From Diphasiastrum complanatum (lineage: Eukaryota > Streptophyta > Lycopodiopsida > Lycopodiales > Lycopodiaceae), in the NCBI GenBank assembly GCA_029204225.1, contig CM055107.1:21252000-21315999 (forward strand): a DNA stretch of 64,000 bases, read 5' to 3'. Below are positions 10,647 through 22,700 of the stretch, in pieces (within the stretch, counting starts at the first letter, position 1; every line of letters starts with the position of its first letter). Below the pieces are notes generated by a model. The model worked only from the letters and a program-made list of their open reading frames with translations, searched no databases and was not told where the DNA came from. The translations under genes and the position numbers were made by a program.

Positions 10647-11300
10647 TGTGAGAGATTTCAACTAGTTTAGTCTAGTTTAGTCATATTTTGGTAAATTGTC
10701 AATAAGAGGCCAAAACTCATTTAAAACTTAGAGATAAACTTTTTGAAGTTACATTAGTTTAAAATACATTCAATAAACACTTTTTGAAAGTGTGGGAAAG
10801 TTGGTGGTCGAGTTTGAGAGAGATTCAAATTTGAACTTTGGGTACATTGAATCTAGACCCGTAAATAGTAGGGTTTACATTTTGGAGGGAAAGCCAAGTG
10901 GCCAAATAGGGTTTTGAAACTCTATAAAAGGATGTAACTCGTGGAGAGACACATCTTCTCTATTCTCTCTCTCATTTCATCATTATCCATGGTTCTCTTT
11001 GGGTTCTACTACTCATTGGTGCACTCTCTTGATGATATCTTGCAATCTTGTGTGTAAAATGCTCATATTTTGTTATTTTTGATTTCACACGTGTGAAATA
11101 TAGTAGGGTATTGTAATTGTATGGAAAGAAAACATATTTTATGTTTTGGTTCATGTTTGATCGGTATTTCTTAGAGTTTGCATCTCATTTTGTATGTAGA
11201 TGCTGATTTTTCTACATTGGCAGGATTGTTGGTTTGCTCCTTATTGTAACCAAATATTAGGGACATAGATTGGATCTTGAATGATCTGAAATCCTTCACA
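10647..11300 (+). repeat. Ty1/copia 5' LTR (LTR family 1)
   Basis: Starts TGTGAGAGATTTCAACTAG and ends GAAATCCTTCACA, with matching TGTGA/TCACA tips, and is followed immediately by a primer-binding site. It contains a TATA box (CTCTATAAAAGG, about 10920-10931). Relatives occur as a 5' fragment at 33716-33848 and as an inverted solo LTR at 49608-50257, which confirms the boundaries. Length is 654 bp. Confidence 0.9.
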
Positions 11301-11312
11301 TGGTATCAGAGC
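11301..11312 (+). other. Retrotransposon primer-binding site
   Basis: TGGTATCAGAGC, complementary to the 3' end of initiator tRNA-Met, abuts the LTR end. This is the standard copia priming site. An untranslated leader of about 590 bp follows, up to the likely gag ATG at about 11904. Confidence 0.92.
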
Positions 11313-11833
11313 TATTGATTTTCAAGTTATGAAAGGATCAGCCATCTTTAGCAAGGATTTGGAGGAGTTACCAATGCTAGAGCATGCTAGATTGATTTCT
11401 AGTCAAAAATCAGCTTTTTTGCATATGTATAATTGATCTTTTGTAGGTCAAAACTCAATATAGGGTTATATACTTGATCAATTACGATTTCACACTTGGT
11501 TTATTGGAGTTAGATGACTTTTGGTGCATTAGGAAGGTCTCATTGGAGGCTACAAGAAGATATATCAAGTTTCTAGAAATTGCATGTAGAATTTGAGATA
11601 TTCAATTTCTTGTGATTTTGTCAAAACCCTAATTTTGATTGGATCTCTAGTTTGTGAGGTTACTAAACTTCATTTGAGTGTGTTTCAATCTTAGGAAGTG
11701 GCAAGAATCATTAGATTGAGGATAGATCATAGGTTGATCAAGATTTCACTATTCTATGTGTTGATTTTCTAGTTAGAAGTGCTAGAAGAGATTTGAGAGG
11801 TTCCATATCTTTGTGATTTCTTCTTGAGTTCAT

Positions 11834-12445
11834 TTGTTGATATTCAAGAGAGTGCTTTGTGCATTGGAACAGGTTGAAAGAAGAAGATCAGTTCACTTCA
11901 ACATGGCTACAAGTGGAGGCTTTATGTTGGAGAGCAATGATTGGCTTACCTCAATCAACTATTCTACTTGGAAGGTAAGGATGGAGTCCTTATTGGAGAT
12001 GAATGAGTTGATGGAGATTTTTGTAGGTGTGGAGGAGAGGCCTCAAGCACCTCAAGATCAAGTGAGATATGACAAGAGAGCAAAGAAAGCTCTACACATG
12101 ATTAAGATGAATGTTACCAATGAACTTCTCAAGGAGATTGGTAAGTGCACATCATCTTTGGAGGCTTGGGAAGCTTTGAAGAAGCTTTATGAATCCAAGT
12201 CTACATCAAGAGTGCTTACCCTTATGAGGCAAATCTTTCAAAGTTTGCAAAAGAAGGAAGAGAGTACTCATGCTTTTGTTTTGAGGGTTAAAGCATTCAA
12301 TGATGAGTTAGCATGTATTGATGAGAGCATTAAGGAGGTAGAACTTGTTCAAGATATACTTAATGGCTTGTTGGATGATCATGCTAATCTTGTTCAAAGT
12401 TTTGCTATTCAAAAGACTTTTCCAAGTATTGTGGATTTGATGTAG
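11834..12445 (+). pseudogene. Ty1/copia Gag, 3'-truncated
   Basis: An open frame of 203 codons. The likely true start is the Met at about 11904 (MATSGGFMLESNDWL), because the earlier residues read like leader. Residues then follow the copia Gag (UBN2-type) pattern: YSTWKVRMESLLEM, KALHMIKMNVTNELL, SLEAWEALKKLYES and LMRQIFQSLQKKEES, then VQDILNGLLDDHANLVQSF and PSIVDLM. Gag assembles virus-like particles that package element RNA. The frame ends at TAG (12443-12445) where a copia Gag would normally go on to a CCHC zinc knuckle. Sequence from about 12450 belongs to an unrelated minus-strand gene, so the element is cut off here with no protease, integrase or RT. Confidence 0.85.
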
Positions 12446-12449
12446 CACC

Positions 12450-14082
12450 GTGAGAGACATTATACATACATTTCAATGTTTTCAAATCACCTGCTAAGTG
12501 CCATTCAGCATTGAAGTCTTCAACTCCTGGAACATTGAGAAGTCCTCTATCCATATGGTTCTTGATGATCCTAGGATAAAATGTCCTTGAGAATATCCAT
12601 GATAATATATCATGATCCTCCTTCAGCACCTGTTCAAAGAATTAATCAGACTTAGTTTACAATGAATTAATACTATTCAATGAATGTAATGTAATAATGA
12701 GGCTAGTTACCTAAAACGCCATATATCATTTTCTGACTGGACACTGAATCTGAAATCTTCTTGGTTCTCTGTTTGTGATAGAGCACCATTCATGAGAGTT
12801 ATGCTAACCCTCTCCATCTTCTGCCCTTTCACAATTTCTGACTCATCTAACTTAAGTACTATGATTATTTTGCCATTCACCTTTTCATAGGTTATATCAT
12901 AGACTGTGACGATATATCTCAACAAGTAATTTAGATCAACAAATAAGTTGTTTGATGAACTATAAAAATATCGATCTTCCATTAGTTTCATACACCTCAA
13001 TATGAAATGGAGTTCCAGTGATCTTATGCATACCTATGTTTAATGTATCCCTCTCTTTCTTCAAGTGATATGTCCTAGGAATTGGGACTTTTCTAATTTG
13101 AACTTGCTTAAAAGCTTCTCTAATTAGTTTAAATATTGTTGCATATGCTTCCCTGCTATTACCTGCAAAATCACAAGCACCCTGAACTATTGTCTTATCT
13201 AAATTTTTTTGAATGTCCACCATCAAAGACTCTGCTATTTTACACTTTACATTTGAACTCCTATTGTTCATCATGATACGCTCAATGGATTTGCAAGTCA
13301 ATATTGTGCCCAATGACATTTCTAGTTAAGCATTGTCTTTAATATTTCGAGGAGCTACTAATGCAGATCTGCAAAAAAAACAGATAGTTAACAGAATATC
13401 ACCATAGCTGAAATTAAATTTAAATGTCATTGAAAAACTTACAAAAATCAGAATATGCTTACTTGAATGCACGGATCCTTCTATTTCGATAACCTCCTTT
13501 TGAAAGCGTTTGAATATCCTTGCAACTTTGTCGCTTTCGCTTCTTACTTTCAACCTTCTTCTTTGCCAAATCCACATTTTTTAATAATTGTAAGTTTTTA
13601 ATACGAATAGACTGTAAGACTGATTGCATTTGCTCTAGTTCTAATTTGATATTGATTGTTATCTTCTGTAATGATTCATTATTTTTTTTAAGATGTTCAT
13701 TTTCTTCTAACATCTTTTGGAGATGACTCTATTCTGACAATAAGAGGATATCCGAATTAACTCACCTTCTAAAAAATGGACTTTATTCATATAAAGTTGT
13801 TTTCCATGGTTCTGCAATCTTTCACAATATCCTAGTAATCCACTATGCCCATTGCATATCCATGTAACTAAATGAGTTATTGAAGAGAATGTGGGTTGTG
13901 TCAAAGTGCTTGGATCTTGTGGATATAATGTTCCATCTATTCACAAATCCAAGTTTTTTTTTTTTTCCTTCTGTCCTATAACGAGAACGATTCTCAGCAA
14001 ATATTTGAATTTATTTGCCTCCTCTTTTCTGCAAAGGTGCCAAATCAATAGGGATATCCACATGTAGATGATACAATGTCAT
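12450..14082 (-). pseudogene. Locus B: decayed multi-exon gene, coiled coil plus transposase-like C-terminal block
   Basis: Inferred exons: 14082-13463, 13368-12711 and 12629-about 12450. The introns have clean signals (GTAAGC...TTTTTTTGCAG; GTAACT...TTGAACAG). The N-terminus reads MTLYHLHV; then DL-stop-IDGTLYPQDPS, where TGA replaces the Trp seen in locus A; then FSSITHLVTWICNGHSGLLG YC; then a Lys/Glu-rich coiled coil (MLEENEHLKKNNESLQK...). Exon 2 has an in-frame TAA and a frameshift near 12980. It includes YATIFKLIREAFKQ, RKVPIPRTYHLK and IIIVLKLDESEIVKGQKMER. Exon 3 reads DILSWIFSRTFYPRIIK and FNAEWHLAGDLKTLKCMYN. The Asp-containing LKLDESE and AGDLK blocks, spaced this way, recall the RNase H-fold core of transposon-derived proteins I know from animals and plants. 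That link is inference. The phases of exons 2 and 3 do not match exactly. Confidence 0.6.
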
Positions 14083-14671
14083 CATCAAAAAAACAGTAGA
14101 GTAATCAACTGCATCAAAGTACTATGACCAGATTATATGAAGCAAAACAAAATACTCATCTTTGATTATATTATATACTATGTACAATCAATCCAATCTC
14201 CATGCTTGTATGCTTGATTCAAATTTGAAAATGCCGCTCATTTTTTCATTCCAATAGGTAGTTGGCGCCCACATTTCCATTCCAAGGTGATGATGGCGTT
14301 CATAATTGGAGATGGCACCCATATTTCCATTCTCGTGGAAGGAATGCATATGTAAACAGTTTGCAATTTTTCCTGATTCGAATTTGGGGATGGCGGTCAT
14401 ATTCTAGATCCAGTGAAAATATTGCCCTTTTCGTAACCAATGGAGGGAATATTTTTGAATTTAGTCAAGTTATACTGCAAACCGTTTAAAGTTCTTAATT
14501 GTGACTATAGACACTGTGGTTAGCTTGTCAAATTCAAGCATACTTTCGAACAATTGTCAACTGCTGAGCTGATGGCTCTCCTTATTGTGCGACTGGGGTA
14601 TCTTTGATTTGTGTTAGAACATTCACAAGTCGAGGCCTGTCGATGGTGATTGGAGTCATTGAAATGAACTC
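14083..14671. other. No gene; short direct repeat
   Basis: CC(A/C)CATTTCCATTC-like words recur at about 14266-14284 and 14311-14335 (GGCGCCCACATTTCCATTCC and GGCACCCATATTTCCATTCT). Nothing else is recognised. Confidence 0.5.
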
Positions 14672-15289
14672 TTACATTGGCTGCTTATGCTTGAAATAAT
14701 AAAATTTGTCTTCTAAGAAGATGACATCTCGACTGATTGAGATTCGATCTGATTCAACATCATAGATTGGATAAGCCTTATGCAAGGTTGAATACCCAAT
14801 GGAAATATTCCTACAGCTAATAGGATCGAATTTCTTTCTCAGATTAGAAAAAATCTGCACATAGCATAGACAACCGAACACTCATAGGTGTTTCAGACTC
14901 GGCTTGAAGCCACAATAAGCTTTGAAAGAAGTCTTCGAGTCGACTGCTTTTGTGCTCGAATGGTTTTGTAGATAGCAAAATGTAGAAACTGCTTCAACTC
15001 AAAATTTCTTGGGTAGCTAAGCATTCGAGAGCATTGTTCGTGCTACTTCTAGCAATGCTCGGTTCTTCCTTTTGGCCACTCCATTCTGCTGTGGTGTGTA
15101 GCTGGTGGTAAACTGACGATCTATGCCACACAAAGTTAAATAATCCGACATTTCGTCAAACATGTATTCTCCCTCACAATCGGAGGATATGGTCTTGAGC
15201 TTTTGACCAGTCCGTGTCTCAGCAAACTACTTGAATTCTTTGAAGCAGTTGAATGCCTCAGATTTGTTCTTGATGAACATTGATTTTTT
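14672..15289 (-). pseudogene. Ty1/copia integrase fragment
   Basis: Reading right to left: MFIKNKSEAFNCFKEFK, FAETRTGQKLKTISSD, GEYMFDEMSDYLTLCGIDRQ, then TSYTPQQNGVAKRKNRALLE. After further frame changes comes FGCLCYVQIFSNLRKKFDP then SISRDVIFLEDKF. These match the copia integrase core (catalytic region with the hallmark PQQNGVAERKNR motif) and the post-integrase FGC...KFDP...SRDV block. A stop and frameshifts interrupt it. The right edge at about 15285 joins a gypsy integrase in the same orientation. Confidence 0.8.
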
Positions 15290-16200
15290 CTTTCCATTTG
15301 GCCATCCATCTCAGGATGATAAGAAGAACGCAAACTCAATGTCATCACTAGTTTAGCGAACATGGCCGACCAAAAGTGAGCGGTGAACTTCGAATCATGA
15401 TTGCTCACAATGTCACTTGGTAATCCATAAATCCTAAACCGACGCTTAACAAATATATAAGCTAAATCAAAAGCCTTTGTGGTGGTCTTTACCGGAATAA
15501 ATGTAGCCAATTTGGCACTATCCAAATTACGTCATTTTGTTTATTCATTCGCGGTAACCGAACCAAGAAATTCATAGAAATATTGTCCTATTTCTTATCT
15601 GGGATATCCTATGGATGTAATAGTCCACCAGCTTTAAGGTGTTCGGCCTTACTCAACTGGAATTTTTCACACTTGACCACATAAGATTCGACAAAGGGTT
15701 TAAGTTTTGGCCAATAGAAATCCCTTCGTACCAAATCTAAAGTACGATGTATGCCAGGAGGCCTTGCACATGGTAAGTCATGACATTCATAAAGAATTTT
15801 CTTTTTTATAGCATCCAAATCAGACACACATATCTTCCCTTTCTTGAACAACAGTCCATTACAGATAGAAAAGTCATCAACACTGTTTTTATCCTCTCTC
15901 CCAAACTGATCACCATGTAAATCAATCTCACTTGATGAAACTACTAGAACACTTTGCCAGATTGGTCCAAAATGTGGGTCTTTCTCACAAAGACCTCTCA
16001 AGGAGAGATAAAAATCTATGCTAATGTCTATGAAGGAGAGCTCGTTCACTTCACCTATTCGACTAAGTGCATTAGCCATCTGATTGGTGGTGTCTTTGAT
16101 ATATTGCACTTCAAAGTCGAATTCCTACATGAGTGTTGCCCATCGGGCCTTACAACCTCTCAAGTCATTCTGATTGCAAAAGTATTTAGAGGTTGATACT
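15290..16200 (-). pseudogene. Ty3/gypsy RNase H end and integrase fragment
   Basis: Positions 16109-15609 read QYIKDTTNQMANALSR (end of RNase H), ILYECHDLPCA, PPGIHRTLDLVRRDFYWPKL and KCEKFQLSKAEHLKAGG (integrase zinc-binding part). Positions 15525-15295 continue KLATFIPVKTTTKAFDLA, IYGLPSDIVSNHDSKFTAHF and SYHPEMDGQME (catalytic core). The second zinc-binding Cys appears altered, since CEKF replaces the usual CxxC. The fragment breaks off in the core at about 15290, where copia sequence begins. Confidence 0.82.
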
Positions 16201-16789
16201 CTATGTTAACCATGAGTTTATTACCATCAGGGATCTATCGAGGATAACAAAAGTTTGAATTCGATTTATCATGTACATTGATCTTGATTGAGTTTCGAGT
16301 CTTTTTATCTGAAATTACATTTTGGTAGCTATTCAAAAGTGAGATCCGTTTTGACGTTGAACTCCATTTCAGATATGCTCGAGTGTACTTCACAAATGAA
16401 TAAATATGTTTGGCGATTCTTAACATTTCTAAGATTTGAATGTGGGAAATAATTATCTCAAATTTACTAGAACATAACTTAGTCAAACTACTGGTCGATT
16501 GAATTTGATAAGAAGTACATGAATTGTCGATAGATTCAATCTATTCAACTTTTTCACTCATTAAGGAGTCTATGTATTTCACCAAAGTTGTTTAAAACTC
16601 TATAAACTGAATGATGAAAGTATTGCATTAGATTAAGTAGTACTAGCTGCTTGATTTCTTGGATATTTGAGGATAACTAGGTTTTTATATGTTAAATCAT
16701 AAAAAGCATCATACGATGGAACAAATGCTTCGATCATGTGTTTCCTGACGACAACCTCATTGGAAAAAGTATCTGCCCTTGATTGAGTT
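16201..16789. other. No gene recognised
   Basis: AT-rich sequence between gypsy remnants of opposite orientation. Nothing identifiable. Confidence 0.4.
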
Positions 16790-17382
16790 TGCCTATAATA
16801 GAAGTAAGCATTCGGCTACTGGAGCCCATTCATGCTTATTTACGGTTTTGAGCCTAGATCACCCATTGTAGTTGAGACTCGATTGATCAAGTTTAAGAAA
16901 GTAGTGGATTTCCTGCATTATATGAAAGAAATGCTATAGATAGCACATGGGAATGTCCAAAGTGCCCAAGATAGGGATAGACATTATGCTAATATGAAAA
17001 GATCGACTCTAGACTTTCAACTCGGGGATTGGGTGTATTATGAATCTCGAAGAATTCTAGTGTAATGCGTATTGGCAAACATTACAGATTGCTCGCTAGA
17101 TGTAGGAGACCGTATCAAAACTTGAAAAATATTAGATCCTTGGCTTACCAATTGGATGTCCCGAAAGGAATGCAAGTGCACCCAGTTTTTGATGTAAGTC
17201 AATTTAAGAAAAGTCTATGTGAAGGGGAACATCTTGGTTCTAAAGACCAATTGGGCCTATTGGATGAATCATTGAGCATCTAGTTCGATGGAAGAGTCAT
17301 ACAAACGATGATGAATCTTGGGAACATGAAGGTAGCCTGAAAAGGAACTTCCCTAACCTTAAGTTCTAAGGTCAAAACTTGA
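16790..17382 (+). pseudogene. Ty3/gypsy integrase C-terminus with chromodomain
   Basis: Reads MLIYGFEPRSPIVVETRL, FLHYMKEML, SAQDRDRHYANMKRS, FQLGDWVY, then YQLDVPKGMQVHPVFDVSQF (17145-17205), and after a stop LVRWKSHTNDDESWEHEG (about 17282-17332), the chromodomain core. Several stops and frame changes make it non-functional. It lies opposite to the gypsy fragment at 15290-16200, so these are two separate insertions. Confidence 0.8.
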
Positions 17383-17420
17383 ATAAGGGGGGAAGAATGT
17401 CATGCCCACAACTGATCTCA
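17383..17420 (+). other. Polypurine tract and start of a gypsy 3' LTR
   Basis: AATAAGGGGGGAAGAA is followed by TGTCATGCCCACAACTG beginning at 17398. This is the expected PPT/LTR junction directly after the chromodomain. The far end of the LTR could not be placed. Confidence 0.6.
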
Positions 17421-18290
17421 GATTGATTATGGAGTAGGCCTACCTCGACCCATAAGTTAATAAGTAGCACAATATGTCCGTTCTCGAAATTGATAAAGAT
17501 TTACTAAATAGGTTCCAAAAACTACTTTTACTTCAACAAAGTGGGAAAGCTGTCAACAACTAGCTTTTCTCACCAAAAAGTCGAGTGTCTACTGTTTAGG
17601 TTTTGTAAATCTTGAATGAAAGAGCATAACTACCAAGCTTGCTAGAAAAAGATGATTTAAAGTCTTTAACTTCTGGAGGTTTCACCTTGTATATTCACTT
17701 TACGGCTTCTTAGAAAAGCCTTAAAAATTAGCTTGTTTAGTAGCATTGATACATGAGAAACAAGCATGTCATAAACCACTAGAAACGTAATTACTTATTG
17801 ACAACAAATTATCAAACAAGCTAAGTAATCCCAAAGTGACTATAAGAAGCATCCATAGAAAAAAAAAACCAGCATTTAACCTCTCATACAAAAGCAAAAT
17901 TATTTTGGCTGCTTTAAAATAGAGCATCGGGCTTTTTGAAGGCTAAACAATTTTCAGCTTTTAAAAGGCTGAAAATTTGCCTTTCGTTAGAAAGCTATCA
18001 ACAAAAATAATTGCAAAAAACGTAATGCAAAAAGTGAATTCAAAATTCCTTCCAAAATCACTATTCAAGAGCATGTTTCAACATAGCCAATTGCAACCTT
18101 GGTAGTGCGCATACCGTACAATTGATCCCTCTCCTTGAATTTGCAAAGAGAAACTTGAATCACCCACCAAGCCTTTGAACAAAACATTTGTTCTAAAGAG
18201 TCCAAGAATTCGGACCCCAACATGAAGATCTGCTTCCAACTTTTTGGCTTCCCACTTCAGCACTCCCTCAATGACAAAACCGCTTAGCTT
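17421..18290. other. No gene recognised; probably partly LTR
   Basis: Continues from the LTR start at 17398, with no visible end. The minus-strand frame at 18078-18305 begins within the primer-site-like sequence and may be retroelement leader. Confidence 0.35.
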
Positions 18291-18304
18291 TGGCTCTAAT
18301 GCCA
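18291..18304 (-). other. Primer-binding-site-like sequence
   Basis: On the minus strand TGGCATTAGAGCCA differs from the canonical TGGTATCAGAGCCA at two positions. It is preceded (plus-strand right side) by sequence reading GGGCTTTATAG on the minus strand, as at some LTR ends. This suggests a decayed minus-strand LTR element whose LTR would lie to the right (18305 to about 18950). Confidence 0.35.
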
Positions 18305-19483
18305 CTATAAAGCCCTACACTCAAGGGAACACAAGGGAATCAGATGGTGGACAAACCAACCCAACCAAACCTAGATCATATGGATCTAGCCCCCAAACTG
18401 TGGATCAATCTCTCATAGAGGAAGGAGGAATCACACCAACAACATGTAGCTACCAATCATCAAATCAAGCATACACTAGTGAGAGTCCAATGCGTATACT
18501 TATACCCTCCAAGGCGCATGCACCAGTAGTGCACTCTGATACCTCACTAGACACCTCTGTAACCTAAGTGGGCCACGCCATCCAGTTCTCCTATGGCTCA
18601 CTAGTAGACCCATAAAAATCCACCATCTTGACTTTAGGCCTCCAAAATTGTTGAGTTCCACCCACAGTGGGTAAGAAATCTGCTCGTGGAAGGATGGAAA
18701 AGAATCAATAGCTGTGGAGCCCAGGGAGAAATGATAAAACCTTTGTCCTTGGTGAGACTGAAAGTCTCCTGAAAGCAAAGAAGAAAGACGAAAACTCTGA
18801 TCTCTACATGCGAAACATGAAGGCCGTCTCAATACCCAAAGAAAAGCATGATTACTGGCTTCTAACCCAAGAGTGACCTCAATTATTTTCTCAAGGGAAG
18901 GAATGACAATGCTACCAAAGGACACATATAAAACGGATCCGAGCCTCCCGAGAGTTGACCCATCTCAAACATTCTTTTTTCGCTTCTTTTATGTTGTCTC
19001 CTTGTGGAATATCCACATAATTGTCATCTAATAGTTCTAGTGGAAGCACAGGACCCACAACTTTAACATCGATCTTTGTGTGATGAATAGTCTCAAAATT
19101 TTACAAGGTCATTTGCCACTTCCCTCGGCCAAGGTTCAATGCCAGTACCCTCATATATGCCCACCTCCCCAACTTGCACTCTTTATGGCAAGCCCACAAG
19201 ACGAATGAGAGGATTAATTAGATCCGCAGGAGCTCCATGATCATGTTGCAATTTGGAGATGTGACGTTGAACACAGACAAAGGTGACTGCCACACCTTTG
19301 GAAGCCAACAATCTGGCGAAGTTGGGCGCTTTCTTGAGAATTGGGTCAACTCTTTATTTAAGAATGGTGACATTGTATAGCGAGAGAGAGAGAGACTCAT
19401 TGACTGACTCAGACTGATAAGAAAGAAAGAGTGAAACTGAATAAGGGAAAGTGAATTTCACCTAATACGCATTCTAAATTCCG
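18305..19483. other. No gene recognised
   Basis: Possible LTR on its left side (see the primer-site-like sequence). Contains a GA run at 19383-19395. Open frames here show no family resemblance. Confidence 0.35.
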
Positions 19484-19492
19484 CTATATAAG
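19484..19492 (+). promoter_or_regulatory. TATA box for the 19759 reading frame
   Basis: CTATATAAG lies 267 bp before the ATG at 19759. A CT-rich, ATG-poor leader follows, consistent with a Pol II promoter. Confidence 0.5.
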
Positions 19493-19758
19493 GGCATAAT
19501 TCGAGTCATTTGTCACTTTGCCTAGCGAAGCTCTGTCCGATTTTCGATCGAAATTTTCCAGTTCTTTGAAAGCAACCAAATTTTATACCAACCATCATTT
19601 GCTCGCTCTGAACCAAAATTTGCGCTCTGAACCACCGTTGCCACCTCCCATTACGTGTTTTCCACTGTTTTCCCGTTTTCAATACTTTTATTGTTCCATT
19701 GTTTTTCTACTTTTTTCCACTTCTTTCTTTGTAACAAACTCTAATTATCACTGCTAAC

Positions 19759-22700
19759 ATGGCCACTTCGTCCTCTTCGAAAGACTCCGGCACCAAGCAA
19801 GTCATCCAACGCGACGTGCCATCCGACACCCAAATCTGGGCCTTGCCTTCTGACGCCCTGATTAAACCATGGCTTCATATTGCTGGCCCACTTCTTGAAG
19901 CAATGGATTTCTACCCAGCGCTTTTCAGCTCTGACATTAACATGGACCTCGCATTGCATGGTTATGCCTCGTGGGATGCCCAAAAGTCGCGTTTCTACTT
20001 CCTGTACCAGGGTACCACGTACAAGGTACGGATTAACGCGAACTCGATGGTCACTATCAGCATTATGTCCGATGACCGTCAACCAATCTCTCATCATCAG
20101 GCAAAGACCTTGATAAAACCCTTCGTCACCCAGAGTACACTAGAGATTCTAATCCAAACTAACAACGGGTATATGATAGAGACTATCACGGACCCAGTCA
20201 TTCAGGCAGCTGCGCATCTGTTGAACAACTTTTTGGTTGTTTCAACACTTTGCAAGGACAGACTCCAGTCCAAGCTGCTTAGTCAAATTGTGAAGTCCTT
20301 TCTAGGATTCCTTGATTCCATAGTAGTGCCATACAATTGGCATACTTTTCTCATCCACGAACTAACAATCTCTATCAAACCAAACTCTCGAGATCATAAT
20401 ATCACAGCAGGCCCCGTACTTTGTAACTTCGCCTGCACACTTCTCGAGGCAAGAGTGCGCGGCTTCCACCATTCTTGCATCCTCTCAGCCACCGTTTCAT
20501 ACACTAACTTGTATCTGCTGCAATCAATTGCTTCCCCCTCCGCCCAGCCTGCAGTCACTGACACAACCGCCATCAAGCGAATGTGTGGCGCTGCCCCCTC
20601 CTCTTCATTTCCACCTGCTACTAGACGCCACACCACCACCACACCACTAACAGTTCCTGCTTCTACCACTGCCACCTCCTCTTCTGTACAACCCTCTACT
20701 ATTGTTTCTGTTTCCATTCTAACTTATTTTGTTCAACCCGCAACTACTGCTGTTGTTTCCATTCTCATCTCCTCTGTACATACTGCTTCTACCTCCGTTT
20801 CATCTTCTACCACCCCTTCCATTACCATCGCTTCCTCCATCCCTCTTGCTTCCACCATTGTCCCTCTTCAGTTCAATCCTGCTAATTCATAGTTGTCTTC
20901 CGATGACCTGGCTTGGATGCTTGTCATCAATTTCACATCGCCAATAGGCCAGGGCTCATCTCCCCCTTCTTCTCCTTCCGTCCTCCACACCACCCTACAG
21001 TTCCCCTCTGTTTCTCCCATTCTTTCTTTTGGACAAGCTGTCCCTCTCCTTGTCTCCACTTCTGCTTCTCTCACACCCCCCACTTCTCCATCAAAGGCTA
21101 CCGAGGGCGACAAACCGTTGTCTGATGACACATTTGTACAGACAGTTTTCATTCCATCACCAGATCATGCAGATCCCACCGCACCTGATGGCCAGAAATC
21201 ACTGGAGAAGCTCATAGAGGACGATGATGACGATACAGTATAGGTCGTCGAGGCCACTACATCACAAGCCCCTGCCAGCGTAAGCGTACCGGCTTTTCCA
21301 ACGGACTTATTGACGGCCTACCAAGCCTTGGGAACCTTCATCCAGGATGCAGTAGCCGCCCAAACCTCTCTAGATAGCCGGGTACTGAAGCTAGCCACAA
21401 GCAACACGCAGCTACGAGCCGAGATTCAAAAGCTGCAGCAGGAACTGCAAATAGCTCAACAACATGAGCTCAGTGGGCAACATGAGATCCAAAAGCTGCA
21501 ACAAAAGGAAGATGGCCTAAATAAGCATATTCAAAGCCTCTTCAAAGCAGTGACGGATACCTCCATTAAAGTGCAGGAGCTTCAATCAGAAGCTACCCAA
21601 AGACTTGCCCCCCTCCAAGCACAGTTGTAGATCTATAAAACGGAAAACGCACGCTTGGGAGCGGAGGTGCAGGGCTTACAACAGGAAAAAATCTCCCGGT
21701 TAGCTCAACCCGCACCTGATTCAAGGCCACTCTATCAAGCAGAGATGAATCTTTTCAGGCATCAGGTGCAGGTATACAGTCAAACCCTGAACAGCTACCA
21801 GGCGGAGTTCGACAAGTATCGGGCCAGCGCAAATCAGGAGCTCGCCCAGGCAAAACAAGCTCTCAAAGCTTGTCAAAAGTTTATGGAACAGAAATCTCAG
21901 CCAGTCCCGATGGTAATTCCAATGCCACCTCCCTTTGATGCTGCACAGACAAGCATGAGCCATGATCAAGGCCAGTAGGCAGCAGGGGAAACCAGTCAGG
22001 ATCAAGGGTCAAGTGGACAAGGCCAAGGACCCCCAGATACTGGAGCAGATATGCAAGGCCAAGGCCAAGGCACGGGCCCCAGCCAAAGCCAAGGAAAGGG
22101 TCAAGCCTCCTCATCACGAGACACACAATCTATATCTGCCGGCTGGGCCTTCAGATGCCCAAAGTCTATGGAGGAGAAGATCAATGAATTCCTATCTAAA
22201 TATTCCCACGAATCTTCAAGAGACGGCTAGCAAGAGCTACAAGCAATCTCGCCCTCCAACCGCCAGTAGCTATTCGAACGCGACCCTGTGGCCATCAGGG
22301 CGTATGTGACGAGTCCTCAGCAACTCCGGGTAAACGCCCATTTCTTGCCATGCTCCCGACGAACCAAATGGGTGGAATGCGGCATCCCACTGGACAAAAT
22401 CATGCTAAACAATTGCAATTGGCCAAAAATTTTCTTAAAGCACGGATGGACAACGGCTGTAGATGCCCAAAGGGCTCTCAACAAGTTTTCAAATGAATAT
22501 TTCAATTGTCCTGACCCAACAGTCCGCGCAGTAGCAACTTACGCCCGGGACTTGGAGTATCTCATGGGTATAGAGACCAAGTGGGATAACTTTCTCCCAC
22601 CTATATTTTTTGATCCTAATAAGACCTTAGTCTCAGATCACGTGGAAGATCAGCTGCCAATTGCTCGTGTGTATTATCGAACTGCCCTCCTGGGCCATCC

